The notes under the pieces: generated by a model
The model's input: the letters and a program-made list of their open reading frames with translations, nothing else
The model's database searches: none
Told to the model about the DNA's origin: nothing
Program-made: the position numbers and the translations under genes
Assembly (NCBI RefSeq): GCF_900109355.1
Contig: NZ_FOBF01000024.1
Location: forward strand, 90,397-154,396
Length of the DNA: 64,000 bases
DNA from: Nonomuraea pusilla
GTDB taxonomy: Bacteria > Actinomycetota > Actinomycetes > Streptosporangiales > Streptosporangiaceae
Direction of reading: 5' to 3'
Part shown: positions 37,246 through 46,078 of the stretch, one piece after another
Numbering within the stretch: position 1 is the stretch's first letter
Layout of the letters: every line of letters starts with the position of its first letter

Positions 37246-37851
37246 CTATCGCGGGTCAAACCCCAGCTTTGTCAGCTGCTGACGGGTGCCGTGGAAGACG
37301 TTCCTGTCGAGGGGGCGGTTGGCGTACTGGTGGATCGTCCAGTCCCGCCACGGCCCGGGGGCGGGCGGGTCGTCGCCGCGCCAGTCGGGGGCCGCGAGCC
37401 ACAGCGGGTGGTCGCCGAGCCCGGCGCAGTGCCCCTGCTGGGCGAAGGTGGGGAAGGTGTAGATGAAGGGCCGCAGCCCCGTCCACCGCTCGACCGTCTC
37501 GCACCAGCGCCGGGCGAAGCGGGCCACCAGCTCCGGCCGCAGGCCGTCGTTGCTCTCCAGGTCGAGGGCCACCAGGTCGCCCCGGCGCAGCCCGCCCGCC
37601 CGCCTGACGGTGTCGAGGAAGTGGCGGGCCTGCGCGACCGGGTCGCCCTTGGGCCTGCCGAAGTGGTAGGCGCCGCAGACCAGCCAGCTCTCCCGCATGC
37701 CGTTCCAGTTGCGGGAGAACCAGGTGTCGGTCCAGTCTCCGCCCTCGGTGGCCTTGGCGAAGGCGAAGGCGATGCCCGACTGGGCGTGCCCGGCCCAGTC
37801 GACCGAGCCCTGCCAGTTCGAGACGTCGATGCCATGCAGCAAGCGCTTCAC
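37246..37851 (-). CDS. GH25-type lysozyme domain protein without a signal peptide
   Basis: A 201-residue single-domain protein. GH25 signatures are HGIDVSNWQGSVDW at the N-terminus, FAFAKATEGGDWTD, CGAYHFGRPKGDP and the catalytic ALDLESND. Such enzymes cleave peptidoglycan between N-acetylmuramic acid and GlcNAc. No signal peptide is visible at the GTG 37851 start and the region just upstream offers none, so export would need another route. Ribosome site is weak. It lies 42 nt before thrS and 30 nt after the F420 oxidoreductase gene on the same strand. Confidence 0.85.
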   Translation of the reverse strand: MKRLLHGIDVSNWQGSVDWAGHAQSGIAFAFAKATEGGDWTDTWFSRNWNGMRESWLVCGAYHFGRPKGDPVAQARHFLDTVRRAGGLRRGDLVALDLESNDGLRPELVARFARRWCETVERWTGLRPFIYTFPTFAQQGHCAGLGDHPLWLAAPDWRGDDPPAPGPWRDWTIHQYANRPLDRNVFHGTRQQLTKLGFDPR

Positions 37852-37881
37852 CTTGCGGGAGTCTATGCAGGCACCCGCCCG

Positions 37882-38784
37882 TCACCCCTTCGACGCGCCG
37901 ATCAGCAGGTCCCTGGTGCGCCTGGCGTTGCCGTACACGGAGGCGACGAAGTCGGTGACGCCGGCCTGCCGCAGCTCCTCGATCGCGGCGAGCACGGCCT
38001 CCTCGTCGCCGGCGATCGCGACGTCGCCGGGGCCCGCGGCGCCCTCCCTGTCGAGCATGGCGCGGTAGGAGGGCAGTCTGCCGTACACGGCGAAGATCTC
38101 GTCGGCGCGGGCGACGGCCGCGTCGCGGTCGTCGGTGACGCAGACCGGCAGGGCGCAGACGATGCGGGGCTCGGGGCGGCCCGCCTCGGCCGCGGCGGCC
38201 CTGATGCGGGGCGCGACGTGCTCGGCGACCGTCCTCGGGCCGGTCATCCAGAGGACGGTGCCGTCGGCCACGGCGCCCGCGAGCCTGAGCATGCGGGGCC
38301 CGAGCGCGGCGACGACCACGGGGAAGCCCGCGCCGGGGGTGGTGAGCCTGAGGTCGGCCTTGACGGTCTCGCCGGCATAGCGCACGTGCTCGCCCCTGCT
38401 GGCGGGGACGAGGACGTCCAGGTACTCCTTCATCTGCCGGCCGGGCCGCTCGTAGCTGTAGCCGAACATGTTCTCGACGACGACCTGGTGCGACAGGCCG
38501 ACGCCGAGCACGAGCCTGCCGCCGAGCGCCGCGTTGGCGGTCATGGCCTGCTGGGCGAGCGCGGCCGGGTGGCGCGGGTAGATGGGGACGACGCCGGTGC
38601 CGAGTTCGACGCCGGGGACGTCGCGGCCGGCCACGGCCAGCGCGGTCAGCGCGTCGAGGCCGAAGATGTGGGAGATCCAGGCGGAGTCGAAGCCGTCGGC
38701 GGCGACGCCCGCGATCTCGTCGCGCAGCGCGGCCAGCGGGTCGGCGGACTCACGGGGCTCGCTCAGCATGTATCCGATACGCAT
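37882..38784 (-). CDS. LLM-class F420-dependent oxidoreductase
   Basis: A 300-residue luciferase-like monooxygenase fold protein starting MRIGYMLSEPRESADPL. Typical features are GVELGTGVVPIYPRHPAALAQQA, GRLVLGVGLSHQVVVENMFG and PVVVAALGPRMLRLAG. These residues fit members that use coenzyme F420 rather than FMN, which is usual in actinomycetes. CGGAG is placed 7 nt before ATG 38784. Substrate unknown. Divergent from pgm. Confidence 0.88.
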   Translation of the reverse strand: MRIGYMLSEPRESADPLAALRDEIAGVAADGFDSAWISHIFGLDALTALAVAGRDVPGVELGTGVVPIYPRHPAALAQQAMTANAALGGRLVLGVGLSHQVVVENMFGYSYERPGRQMKEYLDVLVPASRGEHVRYAGETVKADLRLTTPGAGFPVVVAALGPRMLRLAGAVADGTVLWMTGPRTVAEHVAPRIRAAAAEAGRPEPRIVCALPVCVTDDRDAAVARADEIFAVYGRLPSYRAMLDREGAAGPGDVAIAGDEEAVLAAIEELRQAGVTDFVASVYGNARRTRDLLIGASKG

Positions 38785-38865
38785 ACCGAACTCCGTTCTG
38801 GTGGCGGGCGGATCTGTATCCTCCCACGCGGGGAGGCGATCATCGGGCAGGCCTGACGGGATTTG

Positions 38866-38871
38866 TACAGT
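38866..38871 (+). promoter_or_regulatory. -10 box for leaderless pgm transcript
   Basis: TACAGT followed by 6 nt and ATG 38878, with no ribosome-binding site in between. Confidence 0.5.
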
Positions 38872-38877
38872 GGCCTC

Positions 38878-40515
<1,638 letters not shown>

Positions 40516-40562
40516 CCACGCGTGCCGGCCCGCTCCGCGCGATCGGGCGGGCTCCGGGGTTC

Positions 40563-41255
40563 TCAGGAGCCGACGAGTTCCGGGGGCGGGGCGGCCCGCA
40601 CGCCGGTGCGGCCGAGGTCCGCGCGGCGGCCCACCGCCACGCCGTCCTCGTAGCCCGTGCCGCTCGTGCGCGGCACCGACCTGCGGATGCGCGGGTAGTG
40701 CGCGGCCACCGCGCGGTCCACCTCGGCCCGCCGGTCGGCGAGCACCAGCGCGGTGCCCGGTGTCCCCGCCTCGGCCGCCGCCTGCTCCTCGGCCTGCCTC
40801 AGCAGCCGGTACACCTCGTCGGTGAAGCCCAGCAGCCAGGACCGCCGGTACGCGCGGGCGGCCCCGCCCTCGGGTGGGCGTACGCGGGCCAGGCCGGAGG
40901 CCATCTGCAGGAGCAGCGAGGTGGCGAGCAGGTCGGCCCGCTCCAGGTCGGCGGCGAAGCCGAAGACGTGGACGCGCTGGCCGCCGTCGCCCCGCCCGAT
41001 CAGCAGGGGACGGCAGCGCACCGCCTGCGCGACCAGGCTGACCAGCCTGGCCTTCTCCCTGGCCCACGGGCCGGGCAGCGTGACGACCCTGTCGCCTGGA
41101 GCCTGCCTGGTGCCGGCGGGCGGGAGCGCGTCGATGCCGTACTTGGCCATGAGCGCGGACGCCGCCGCCATGAACGTGGCCCGCTCGTGCTCGTTGTCGG
41201 TGCGTTCGGCCTTGGCCAGGAGCTTCCTGACCCGTTCGAGCGTGCGTTCCCGCAC
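40563..41255 (-). CDS. DUF2786 domain protein
   Basis: A 230-residue protein whose first 45 residues (RVRKLLAKAERTDNEHE, then ASALMAKYGIDAL) match the DUF2786 pattern K-x-LLA-x-A-x(n)-E-A-x(3)-A-LM-x-KY. The remainder is a mixed alpha/beta region (LVSLVAQAVRCRPLLIG, VHVFGFAADLERADLL, RRSWLLGFTDEVYRLL) as in the longer members. GAGGAGG precedes GTG 41255. It starts 11 nt after the stop of the membrane/HTH gene, so the two form an operon. Members are common on plasmids, phages and chromosomes; function unknown. Confidence 0.8.
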   Translation of the reverse strand: MRERTLERVRKLLAKAERTDNEHERATFMAAASALMAKYGIDALPPAGTRQAPGDRVVTLPGPWAREKARLVSLVAQAVRCRPLLIGRGDGGQRVHVFGFAADLERADLLATSLLLQMASGLARVRPPEGGAARAYRRSWLLGFTDEVYRLLRQAEEQAAAEAGTPGTALVLADRRAEVDRAVAAHYPRIRRSVPRTSGTGYEDGVAVGRRADLGRTGVRAAPPPELVGS

Positions 41256-41266
41256 CCGGCGCCTCC

Positions 41267-42505
41267 TCAGGACTTGGCCAGCACCCGCCCGTCGTCGTCG
41301 ATCGCGGGGAACGCGCCCGTGTCGACGATGCCGTGCTGCTGGTACAGAGCCTCGATGAGGGCGTGCGCCCGCGGCTCCAGCTTCCACAGGGCACGATACT
41401 CGCGCGCCGTGGCCAGCGAGATGCCGATCTCCTGCGCGATGTCCACGGTGCGCGGGACGATGCCCTTGGCGATCTGCCGGTCCCAGTACTGGCGGGCGGC
41501 CCGCATGAGCGCCGCCCGCTGGGCGGTGTCGACGACGTGGGGCGTGGTGTCGAGCACCTCGATGTCCTCGTCCTCGTCCTCGACCAGTTCGACCAGGCGG
41601 TGGGGCAGGGCGGGCCGGGCGGGCACGGGCCGGTGCTCCGGCTCGGGCTCCCAGGGCACGCGGGGGTCGGCGTCGATGAGCGCGGAGGTGTTGTACAGCG
41701 CGGCGATCTGCGCGAGCAGCGCCTCCTGCCTGGCCGGGTCGACGGCCAGGCCGGTGTGCTCGACGGCCTGGTCCATGGCCTTGTCGAGCTTGGCGAGCGC
41801 GGCGCGCATCTTGCGTTCCGACGCGCCGCCCTCGCGCAGCGCCTTGGCCCGTTTGGCGGCGAGGGCGACCCTGGTGAGGCGGCGGTGGGCGTCGACCTCG
41901 CTGGCCGTGCGGTCGCTGACCTCGGCCAGCCCGACGCGGACCAGCAGGCGTTCCGGGGTGAGCCGCCAGTTGATGCGGCCGCCGCCGCGGATGCGGTGAC
42001 GCTCGATGGCCATGCCGCGCTCCCACAGCCAGGCCGCGACGAGCGGCGCGGCCAGACGGAACACGGCCTCTGGCAGGCTGCGCGCGTCCATGCTGGACAG
42101 GACGGCCGTCAGGCAGGTCAGCGCCCAGACGGCGATGCCGTCGATGCCGGCGGAGAAGTTCTCCCGCATGTTGCGGCGGGCGCGTACGGCGGAGGTGATG
42201 ATCGCGACCTCGATGAACGCGAACAGCAGCAGGCGGAGCGGCCCGTCGAGGCCGAGCACGTCCCCGGAGAAGCGCCACATGCCCTGGGCCGACACGCCGG
42301 TCGCGATGGAGGCCGCGACGATGGTGAGGACGTCCTCGACGGGACGCTGGGCGACGTACCGGGCGAACAGCCATACCGCGGCCCGCCAGGCCACTCTGAC
42401 GATCAGGAAGGCCAGGCCCAGACCGACCAGGCCCAGCAGGGCGATGACGGCGGTGGCGAGCGGCTTTTCGGTGACGAAGGCTGCTATTTCCTCAAATGTC
42501 GGCAT
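41267..42505 (-). CDS. Membrane protein with C-terminal helix-turn-helix, DUF2637-like
   Basis: A 412-residue protein with about four hydrophobic segments (about 16-40, 55-75, 88-108, 122-142) and a long soluble part. The C-terminal portion has an acidic stretch (LVELVEDEDEDIEVLD), then a helix-turn-helix-like segment PRTVDIAQEIGISLATARE near residue 360. Membrane-plus-HTH architecture recalls Spd/DUF2637 proteins of actinomycete plasmids and integrative elements. No ribosome site precedes ATG 42505; GATAGT is 5 nt upstream. Followed by the DUF2786 gene. Assignment to a plasmid-spread role is only a suggestion. Confidence 0.55.
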   Translation of the reverse strand: MPTFEEIAAFVTEKPLATAVIALLGLVGLGLAFLIVRVAWRAAVWLFARYVAQRPVEDVLTIVAASIATGVSAQGMWRFSGDVLGLDGPLRLLLFAFIEVAIITSAVRARRNMRENFSAGIDGIAVWALTCLTAVLSSMDARSLPEAVFRLAAPLVAAWLWERGMAIERHRIRGGGRINWRLTPERLLVRVGLAEVSDRTASEVDAHRRLTRVALAAKRAKALREGGASERKMRAALAKLDKAMDQAVEHTGLAVDPARQEALLAQIAALYNTSALIDADPRVPWEPEPEHRPVPARPALPHRLVELVEDEDEDIEVLDTTPHVVDTAQRAALMRAARQYWDRQIAKGIVPRTVDIAQEIGISLATAREYRALWKLEPRAHALIEALYQQHGIVDTGAFPAIDDDGRVLAKS

Positions 42506-42890
42506 TGGTCACTATCCGTGAGGCTCGCTTCCAGGTTGTATACCCGCGAGATCATCGCAGACTGTCGCCCGCTTGTACGCCAAACGAACCCGATTCACCC
42601 ACCAACCCCACCCCTCACACCGGAAAACCTCTCCCCAGCCCATGGCGCGCCCCCTTGACACCGGAGGCACGACGGCTGTCCGGGAGTCCGGGGTAGGGAG
42701 ATGTGGCCGGGCCGCCATCTGGCGGTTCACCGGGGGGTTCGGCCCAGGATGGAGGTCCGCCCGCGCACCCGGCGCGAGGGGGAGGCGAAAATCGTCCTTA
42801 CGGAGGGCAACACCGGCCCGTCCGGATGGGACCATCTACCGAGGGATTTATCCCAACATCGTGCGATGTATCCCAGCAGGACGGATATTG
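42506..42890. other. Gene-free 385-nt region before the P450 gene
   Basis: No convincing gene. The part near 42530-42560 is less GC-rich and contains TTGTATACC. The last 40 bases hold a 14-bp palindrome (see separate entry) and the P450 ribosome site. An in-frame upstream extension of the P450 to 42573 has no protein-like composition. Confidence 0.5.
42856..42869. promoter_or_regulatory. Palindromic operator candidate upstream of the P450
   Basis: ACATCGTGCGATGT is a perfect 14-bp palindrome flanked on both sides by ATCCCA (42850-42855, 42870-42875), 22 nt before the P450 ATG. This looks like a repressor site; the cognate regulator is not adjacent. Confidence 0.5.
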
Positions 42891-44060
42891 ATGGCAGACT
42901 CAGACTTCCCGCTCGTCCAGTTCATGCGCGAGGGGTTCGACCCGGTGGCCGAGCTCGCCCGCATCCGGACCGAGCACCCCGTCTACCCCATGGAGATCCC
43001 CGGCGGGCAGACCGTGTACCTGGTCACCCGCTGGGACGACGTGCGCGCCGTGCTCGGTGACCACGAGCGCTTCAGCAACGACTTCGCCGGCGTCATCGGC
43101 CTCGGCTCGAACCAGGAGGACCCGGGCGGCCTCGGCTTCCGCGACCCGCCCGAGCACACCCGGCTGCGCAAGTACCTGACGCCTGAGTTCACCATGCGTC
43201 GCCTGCGCCGCCTGGAGCCGAGGATCGAGGAGATGGTCGAGGAGTACCTCGACCGGATGGAGGCCAAGGGCTCCCCCGTCGACCTGGTGGAATCGTTCGC
43301 GCTGCCGATCCCCTCGCTGGTGGTGTGCGAGCTGCTCGGCGTCCCGTACGAGGAGCGCGCCGACTTCATGCGGATGAGCGCCGACCGCTTCGACTTCACC
43401 GCCGGCCCCGAGGCGTCGCTCCAGGCGATCAACGACGCCATGACGTACCTCACGGACCTCGTGGCCCGCGAGCGGGAGAACCCGGGCGACGGCCTGCTCG
43501 GCCAGCTCCTGCGCGAGCACGGCGACGAGCTCGACGACCGCACCCTCGCCAGCATGGCCGACGGCATCCTCACCGGCGGCCACGACACGAGCACCAGCAT
43601 GCTCGCGCTCGGCACGCTCTGGCTCATGCAGAATCCCGACCAGGCGGCGAAGGTGCGCGAGGTCGACGGCTACGTCAACGACGTGGTCGAGGAGCTGCTG
43701 CGCTACATGACCGTCGTGCAGGTCGCCTTCCCCCGCTTCGCCCGCGACGACCTGGAGCTGCACGGGCACCAGATCAAGAAGGGCGAGATGGTGCTCTGCT
43801 CGCTGGCCGCCGCCAACCGCGACCCGAGCCTGGGCGACGACATGGACCAGGTCAGGCCGGGACGCGAGACGGCCGGCTCGCACATGGCGTTCGGTCACGG
43901 CATCCACCGCTGCGTCGGCGCGCCGCTCGCGCAGATGGAGATGCGCATCGCCTTCCCCGCGCTGCTGCGCCGCTTCCCCAACCTGCACGTCGCCGGCGAG
44001 GTGCCGTTCAGGGAGCTCGCCATCGTGTACGGGCTCAAGGAACTCCCTGTCGCCTGGTGA
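42891..44060 (+). CDS. Cytochrome P450
   Basis: A 389-residue bacterial class I P450. The I-helix reads ILTGGHDTSTSM (the acid-alcohol pair D-T is present), the K-helix ExxR is in VVEELLRYM and the heme loop is MAFGHGIHRCVGAPLAQ with the cysteine ligand. No redox partner gene (ferredoxin or reductase) is near, nor any biosynthetic genes, so electrons must come from partners elsewhere. ATG 42891 starts MADSDFPLVQFMREGF; the ribosome site AGGACGG is about 9 nt upstream. Substrate unknown. Confidence 0.95.
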   Translation: MADSDFPLVQFMREGFDPVAELARIRTEHPVYPMEIPGGQTVYLVTRWDDVRAVLGDHERFSNDFAGVIGLGSNQEDPGGLGFRDPPEHTRLRKYLTPEFTMRRLRRLEPRIEEMVEEYLDRMEAKGSPVDLVESFALPIPSLVVCELLGVPYEERADFMRMSADRFDFTAGPEASLQAINDAMTYLTDLVARERENPGDGLLGQLLREHGDELDDRTLASMADGILTGGHDTSTSMLALGTLWLMQNPDQAAKVREVDGYVNDVVEELLRYMTVVQVAFPRFARDDLELHGHQIKKGEMVLCSLAAANRDPSLGDDMDQVRPGRETAGSHMAFGHGIHRCVGAPLAQMEMRIAFPALLRRFPNLHVAGEVPFRELAIVYGLKELPVAW

Positions 44061-44216
44061 GACGGCCGCGTTCACGCGTGTGGACGACGCCGTGGTCACC
44101 GGCACCGCCCGGGTGGGCGCGGCCGCCTGGAAGCACGTCTTCGACGGGCTCCTGCGCGGCCGCGCGGCGCGGTCCGGCGCCGGATCCGGGCGGGCCGTCG
44201 GCGACGGGCGCCGTCC

Positions 44217-44222
44217 TACCCT
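44217..44222 (+). promoter_or_regulatory. -10 box for the DUF4031 gene
   Basis: TACCCT lies 7 nt before GTG 44230, the leaderless arrangement; a GGGGA at 44224-44228 could alternatively act as a ribosome site if transcription starts further upstream. Confidence 0.4.
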
Positions 44223-44229
44223 TGGGGAC

Positions 44230-44505
44230 GTGACCGTTCTCATCGACCCTCCGAACTGGCCGGGGCCGCGCGGCCTCATGTGGTCGCACCTGGTGAGCGA
44301 CGCCTCCCTGGACGAGCTCCACACCTTCGCGCTGCGCCTCGGCGCGCCGGCGCGGGCGTTCGACCGCGACCACTACGACGTGCCGGAGACCGCGCACGCG
44401 CTGGCGGTGGAGCTGGGCGCCGAGGCGGTCAGCTCGCGCGAGCTGCTGCGCCGCCTGATGGCGGCGGGCCTGCGCCGCCGCAAACCCCACCTCACCCCGC
44501 GCTGA
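44230..44505 (+). CDS. DUF4031 family small protein
   Basis: A 91-residue protein: VTVLIDPPNWPGPRGLMWS, LVSDASLDELHTFALRLG, then FDRDHYDVPETAHALAVELG and a basic C-terminus. This matches the DUF4031 family found in many actinobacteria and proteobacteria. No function is established; an N-terminal Asp-rich strand hints at metal or phosphate binding. GTG 44230 is the natural start; the open frame upstream to 44080 has no family match. It is next to a convergent HD-domain gene. Confidence 0.8.
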   Translation: MTVLIDPPNWPGPRGLMWSHLVSDASLDELHTFALRLGAPARAFDRDHYDVPETAHALAVELGAEAVSSRELLRRLMAAGLRRRKPHLTPR

Positions 44506-44517
44506 CCCCGGCCCCCA

Positions 44518-44553
44518 GCGCTACCGGCGCTACCGGCGCTACCGGCGCTACCG
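44518..44553 (+). repeat. Four 9-bp tandem repeats at the end of the HD-domain gene
   Basis: GCGCTACCG repeats four times without variation and includes the stop codon of the HD gene (44548-44550). Confidence 0.8.
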
Positions 44554-45255
44554 GCGTTCGAGGACGGCGAGTTCCGCGGCCAGGTTGGCGCGGGCCCGCT
44601 CCTCCCACAGCTCCCGCCCGCGCCGCGTGCGGTAGAGCGACGGGGTGTTCAGCAGGCGGCGCAGCACCTCGGCCCGGCCCCGGCGGAACGCCTCGTCGGG
44701 CACGTGGGCGTACTCCTCGCGCACGGCCGCGGCGTACGCGTCGTAGCCGGGCCCGGCCAGGACGGCCAGGTCGGCGTCGCACAGGACGGCGGCGTCGCGG
44801 TCGCCGGGCTCGGCCCGGTCGTGGGCGGCGGTGAGGCGCACCAGCCTGGCCACCTCCGCCACCCGGGCGGCCGGGACGCCGCAGCGGGGCAGCCTCGACT
44901 GCGCGAGCTGCGCGCTGCGCTCCTCGTCCCACCCGGGACGGCCCTCGTAGACGGCGTCGTGGAACCAGGCGGCCAGCCGCACGGCGACCGGGTCGAAGGC
45001 TCCCCGCTCCCCCGCGCCCTCCGCCCCCGCGCCCTCCGCCCCCGCGCCCTCCGCCCCCGCGCCCTCCGCCGCCGCGCCGCCCGCCCCCGTGCCGTCCTCA
45101 GGCGCGGTGAGCCGGTCCACGGCGGCGAGCACGGCGGACAGGTGCGCGGTCGTGTGGTAGCGGCGGTGCGGCTCGGACCAGCGGGCCAGCAGCTCGGCCC
45201 GGGTGGCGCGGGACGCCGGGGAGTCGCCCGCGAGCGCGGTCCAGTCGTCGATCAC
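44548..45255 (-). CDS. HD-domain metal-dependent phosphohydrolase with pentapeptide repeat loop
   Basis: A 235-residue protein. The first histidines of the HD fold are in HRRYHTTAHLSAVL, and the HD pair is AAWFHDAVYEG; a further metal Asp is in VLCDADLAVL. The family is used in nucleotide or signalling phosphate hydrolysis and similar proteins are annotated as predicted metal-dependent HD phosphohydrolases. Between them residues 58-80 hold four AEGAG/EGAGA repeats encoded by 15-bp DNA repeats. GTG 45255 has no clear ribosome site; TACGGT lies 6 nt upstream. Substrate unknown. Confidence 0.82.
   Translation of the reverse strand: MIDDWTALAGDSPASRATRAELLARWSEPHRRYHTTAHLSAVLAAVDRLTAPEDGTGAGGAAAEGAGAEGAGAEGAGAEGAGERGAFDPVAVRLAAWFHDAVYEGRPGWDEERSAQLAQSRLPRCGVPAARVAEVARLVRLTAAHDRAEPGDRDAAVLCDADLAVLAGPGYDAYAAAVREEYAHVPDEAFRRGRAEVLRRLLNTPSLYRTRRGRELWEERARANLAAELAVLERR
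45014..45073 (+). repeat. In-frame 15-bp repeat, four copies
   Basis: GCGCCCTCCGCCCCC occurs four times (the last copy has one change) inside the HD gene and keeps the frame, encoding Ala/Glu/Gly pentapeptides. A length-variable microsatellite-like tract. Confidence 0.8.
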
Positions 45256-45387
45256 GCCCCCACCGTACGCGCCCGCCGGGAACGCCCCGCCCCTGCGCCG
45301 TCCGCAAGCCCCGCCACCCGGACGTATCTGGGCACCTGGTACGCCCCTCTGGCTCCCTGGCAGGGGTTGCAGGGAGAGGAGAACGGG

Positions 45388-45807
45388 ATGGCAACCGGTG
45401 AGTTCCAGGTCATGAAGGTCCCGGGGGAGCAGCTGGCCGGGACGCTGCACGGCCAGGTGGTCGATCCCGGGTCGCAGCCCACGACGGTGGTGCGGCGCAA
45501 CGAGGGCTGGACCGTGGACGTGAGCTGGGAGATCACGGGCGAGCTCGTGGACTGGCTGGCGGGGCGGTGGTGCCTGGAGGTGGTGGCGGACCTGCTGGGG
45601 GGTGGAGAGACGCGGCATCCCACGCCTCCGGTGGAGATGACGTTCACCCCGGGGTCGGGCCGGTACACCGCCTCGATCCCGATGCGCGGCGCGCTCTCGC
45701 CCGGCACCTATGACCTGGTGGTCAACCTGACGACGACGACGGCCGCCGGCTCCGCGGGGGCGCTCGGCGGCTTCGTCGTCATCGGCGGGCTCCAGGTCAG
45801 GCCGTGA
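45388..45807 (+). CDS. Hypothetical protein, predicted beta-rich
   Basis: A 139-residue protein starting MATGEFQVMKVPGEQLAG with GAGAGGAG upstream of the ATG. It alternates short polar strands (TVDVSWEITGELVDWLAG, VEMTFTPGSGRYTASIP, GTYDLVVNLTTTT) in the way of a beta-sandwich, with Gly/Thr-rich turns. There is no signal peptide and no membrane segment. The family is not recognised; it might be a small binding or immunity protein. Divergent from the HD gene. Confidence 0.6.
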   Translation: MATGEFQVMKVPGEQLAGTLHGQVVDPGSQPTTVVRRNEGWTVDVSWEITGELVDWLAGRWCLEVVADLLGGGETRHPTPPVEMTFTPGSGRYTASIPMRGALSPGTYDLVVNLTTTTAAGSAGALGGFVVIGGLQVRP

Positions 45808-45865
45808 CGGAAGGCGAGGGCGGGGGCGGAGCGAAGGCGGAGGGCCGCGGCGCGGCGCGCGTCAC

Positions 45866-45940
45866 GGGGCGTCGTCCGGCGCGCTGCAAGCCACCCGCGA
45901 GGGGCCCCGCCAGGGGGCGTCGTCCGGCGCGCTGCAAGCC
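45866..45940 (+). repeat. 27-bp direct repeat in a 271-nt gap
   Basis: Two exact copies beginning GGGGCGTCGTCCGGCGCGCT and ending GCAAGCC occupy 45866-45892 and 45914-45940, separated by 21 nt. No gene is supported between 45808 and 46078. Confidence 0.75.
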
Positions 45941-46078
45941 CGCCGCAAGGGGCCGCTCCTACGCTCCTCGCCTGCGGCCCCGGGGGAGGCGGGTCGCGGC
46001 ACGTATCAGGATCAACCGCCGGGCGCTCTCACCGGTCGAGGCGTACACCGGCCCCGGCGGCCGTACACGGGAGGACCC

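Noticed and set aside
42891..44060. P450 as part of a natural-product cluster
   Set aside because: No polyketide, peptide or terpene synthesis genes or redox partner are near.
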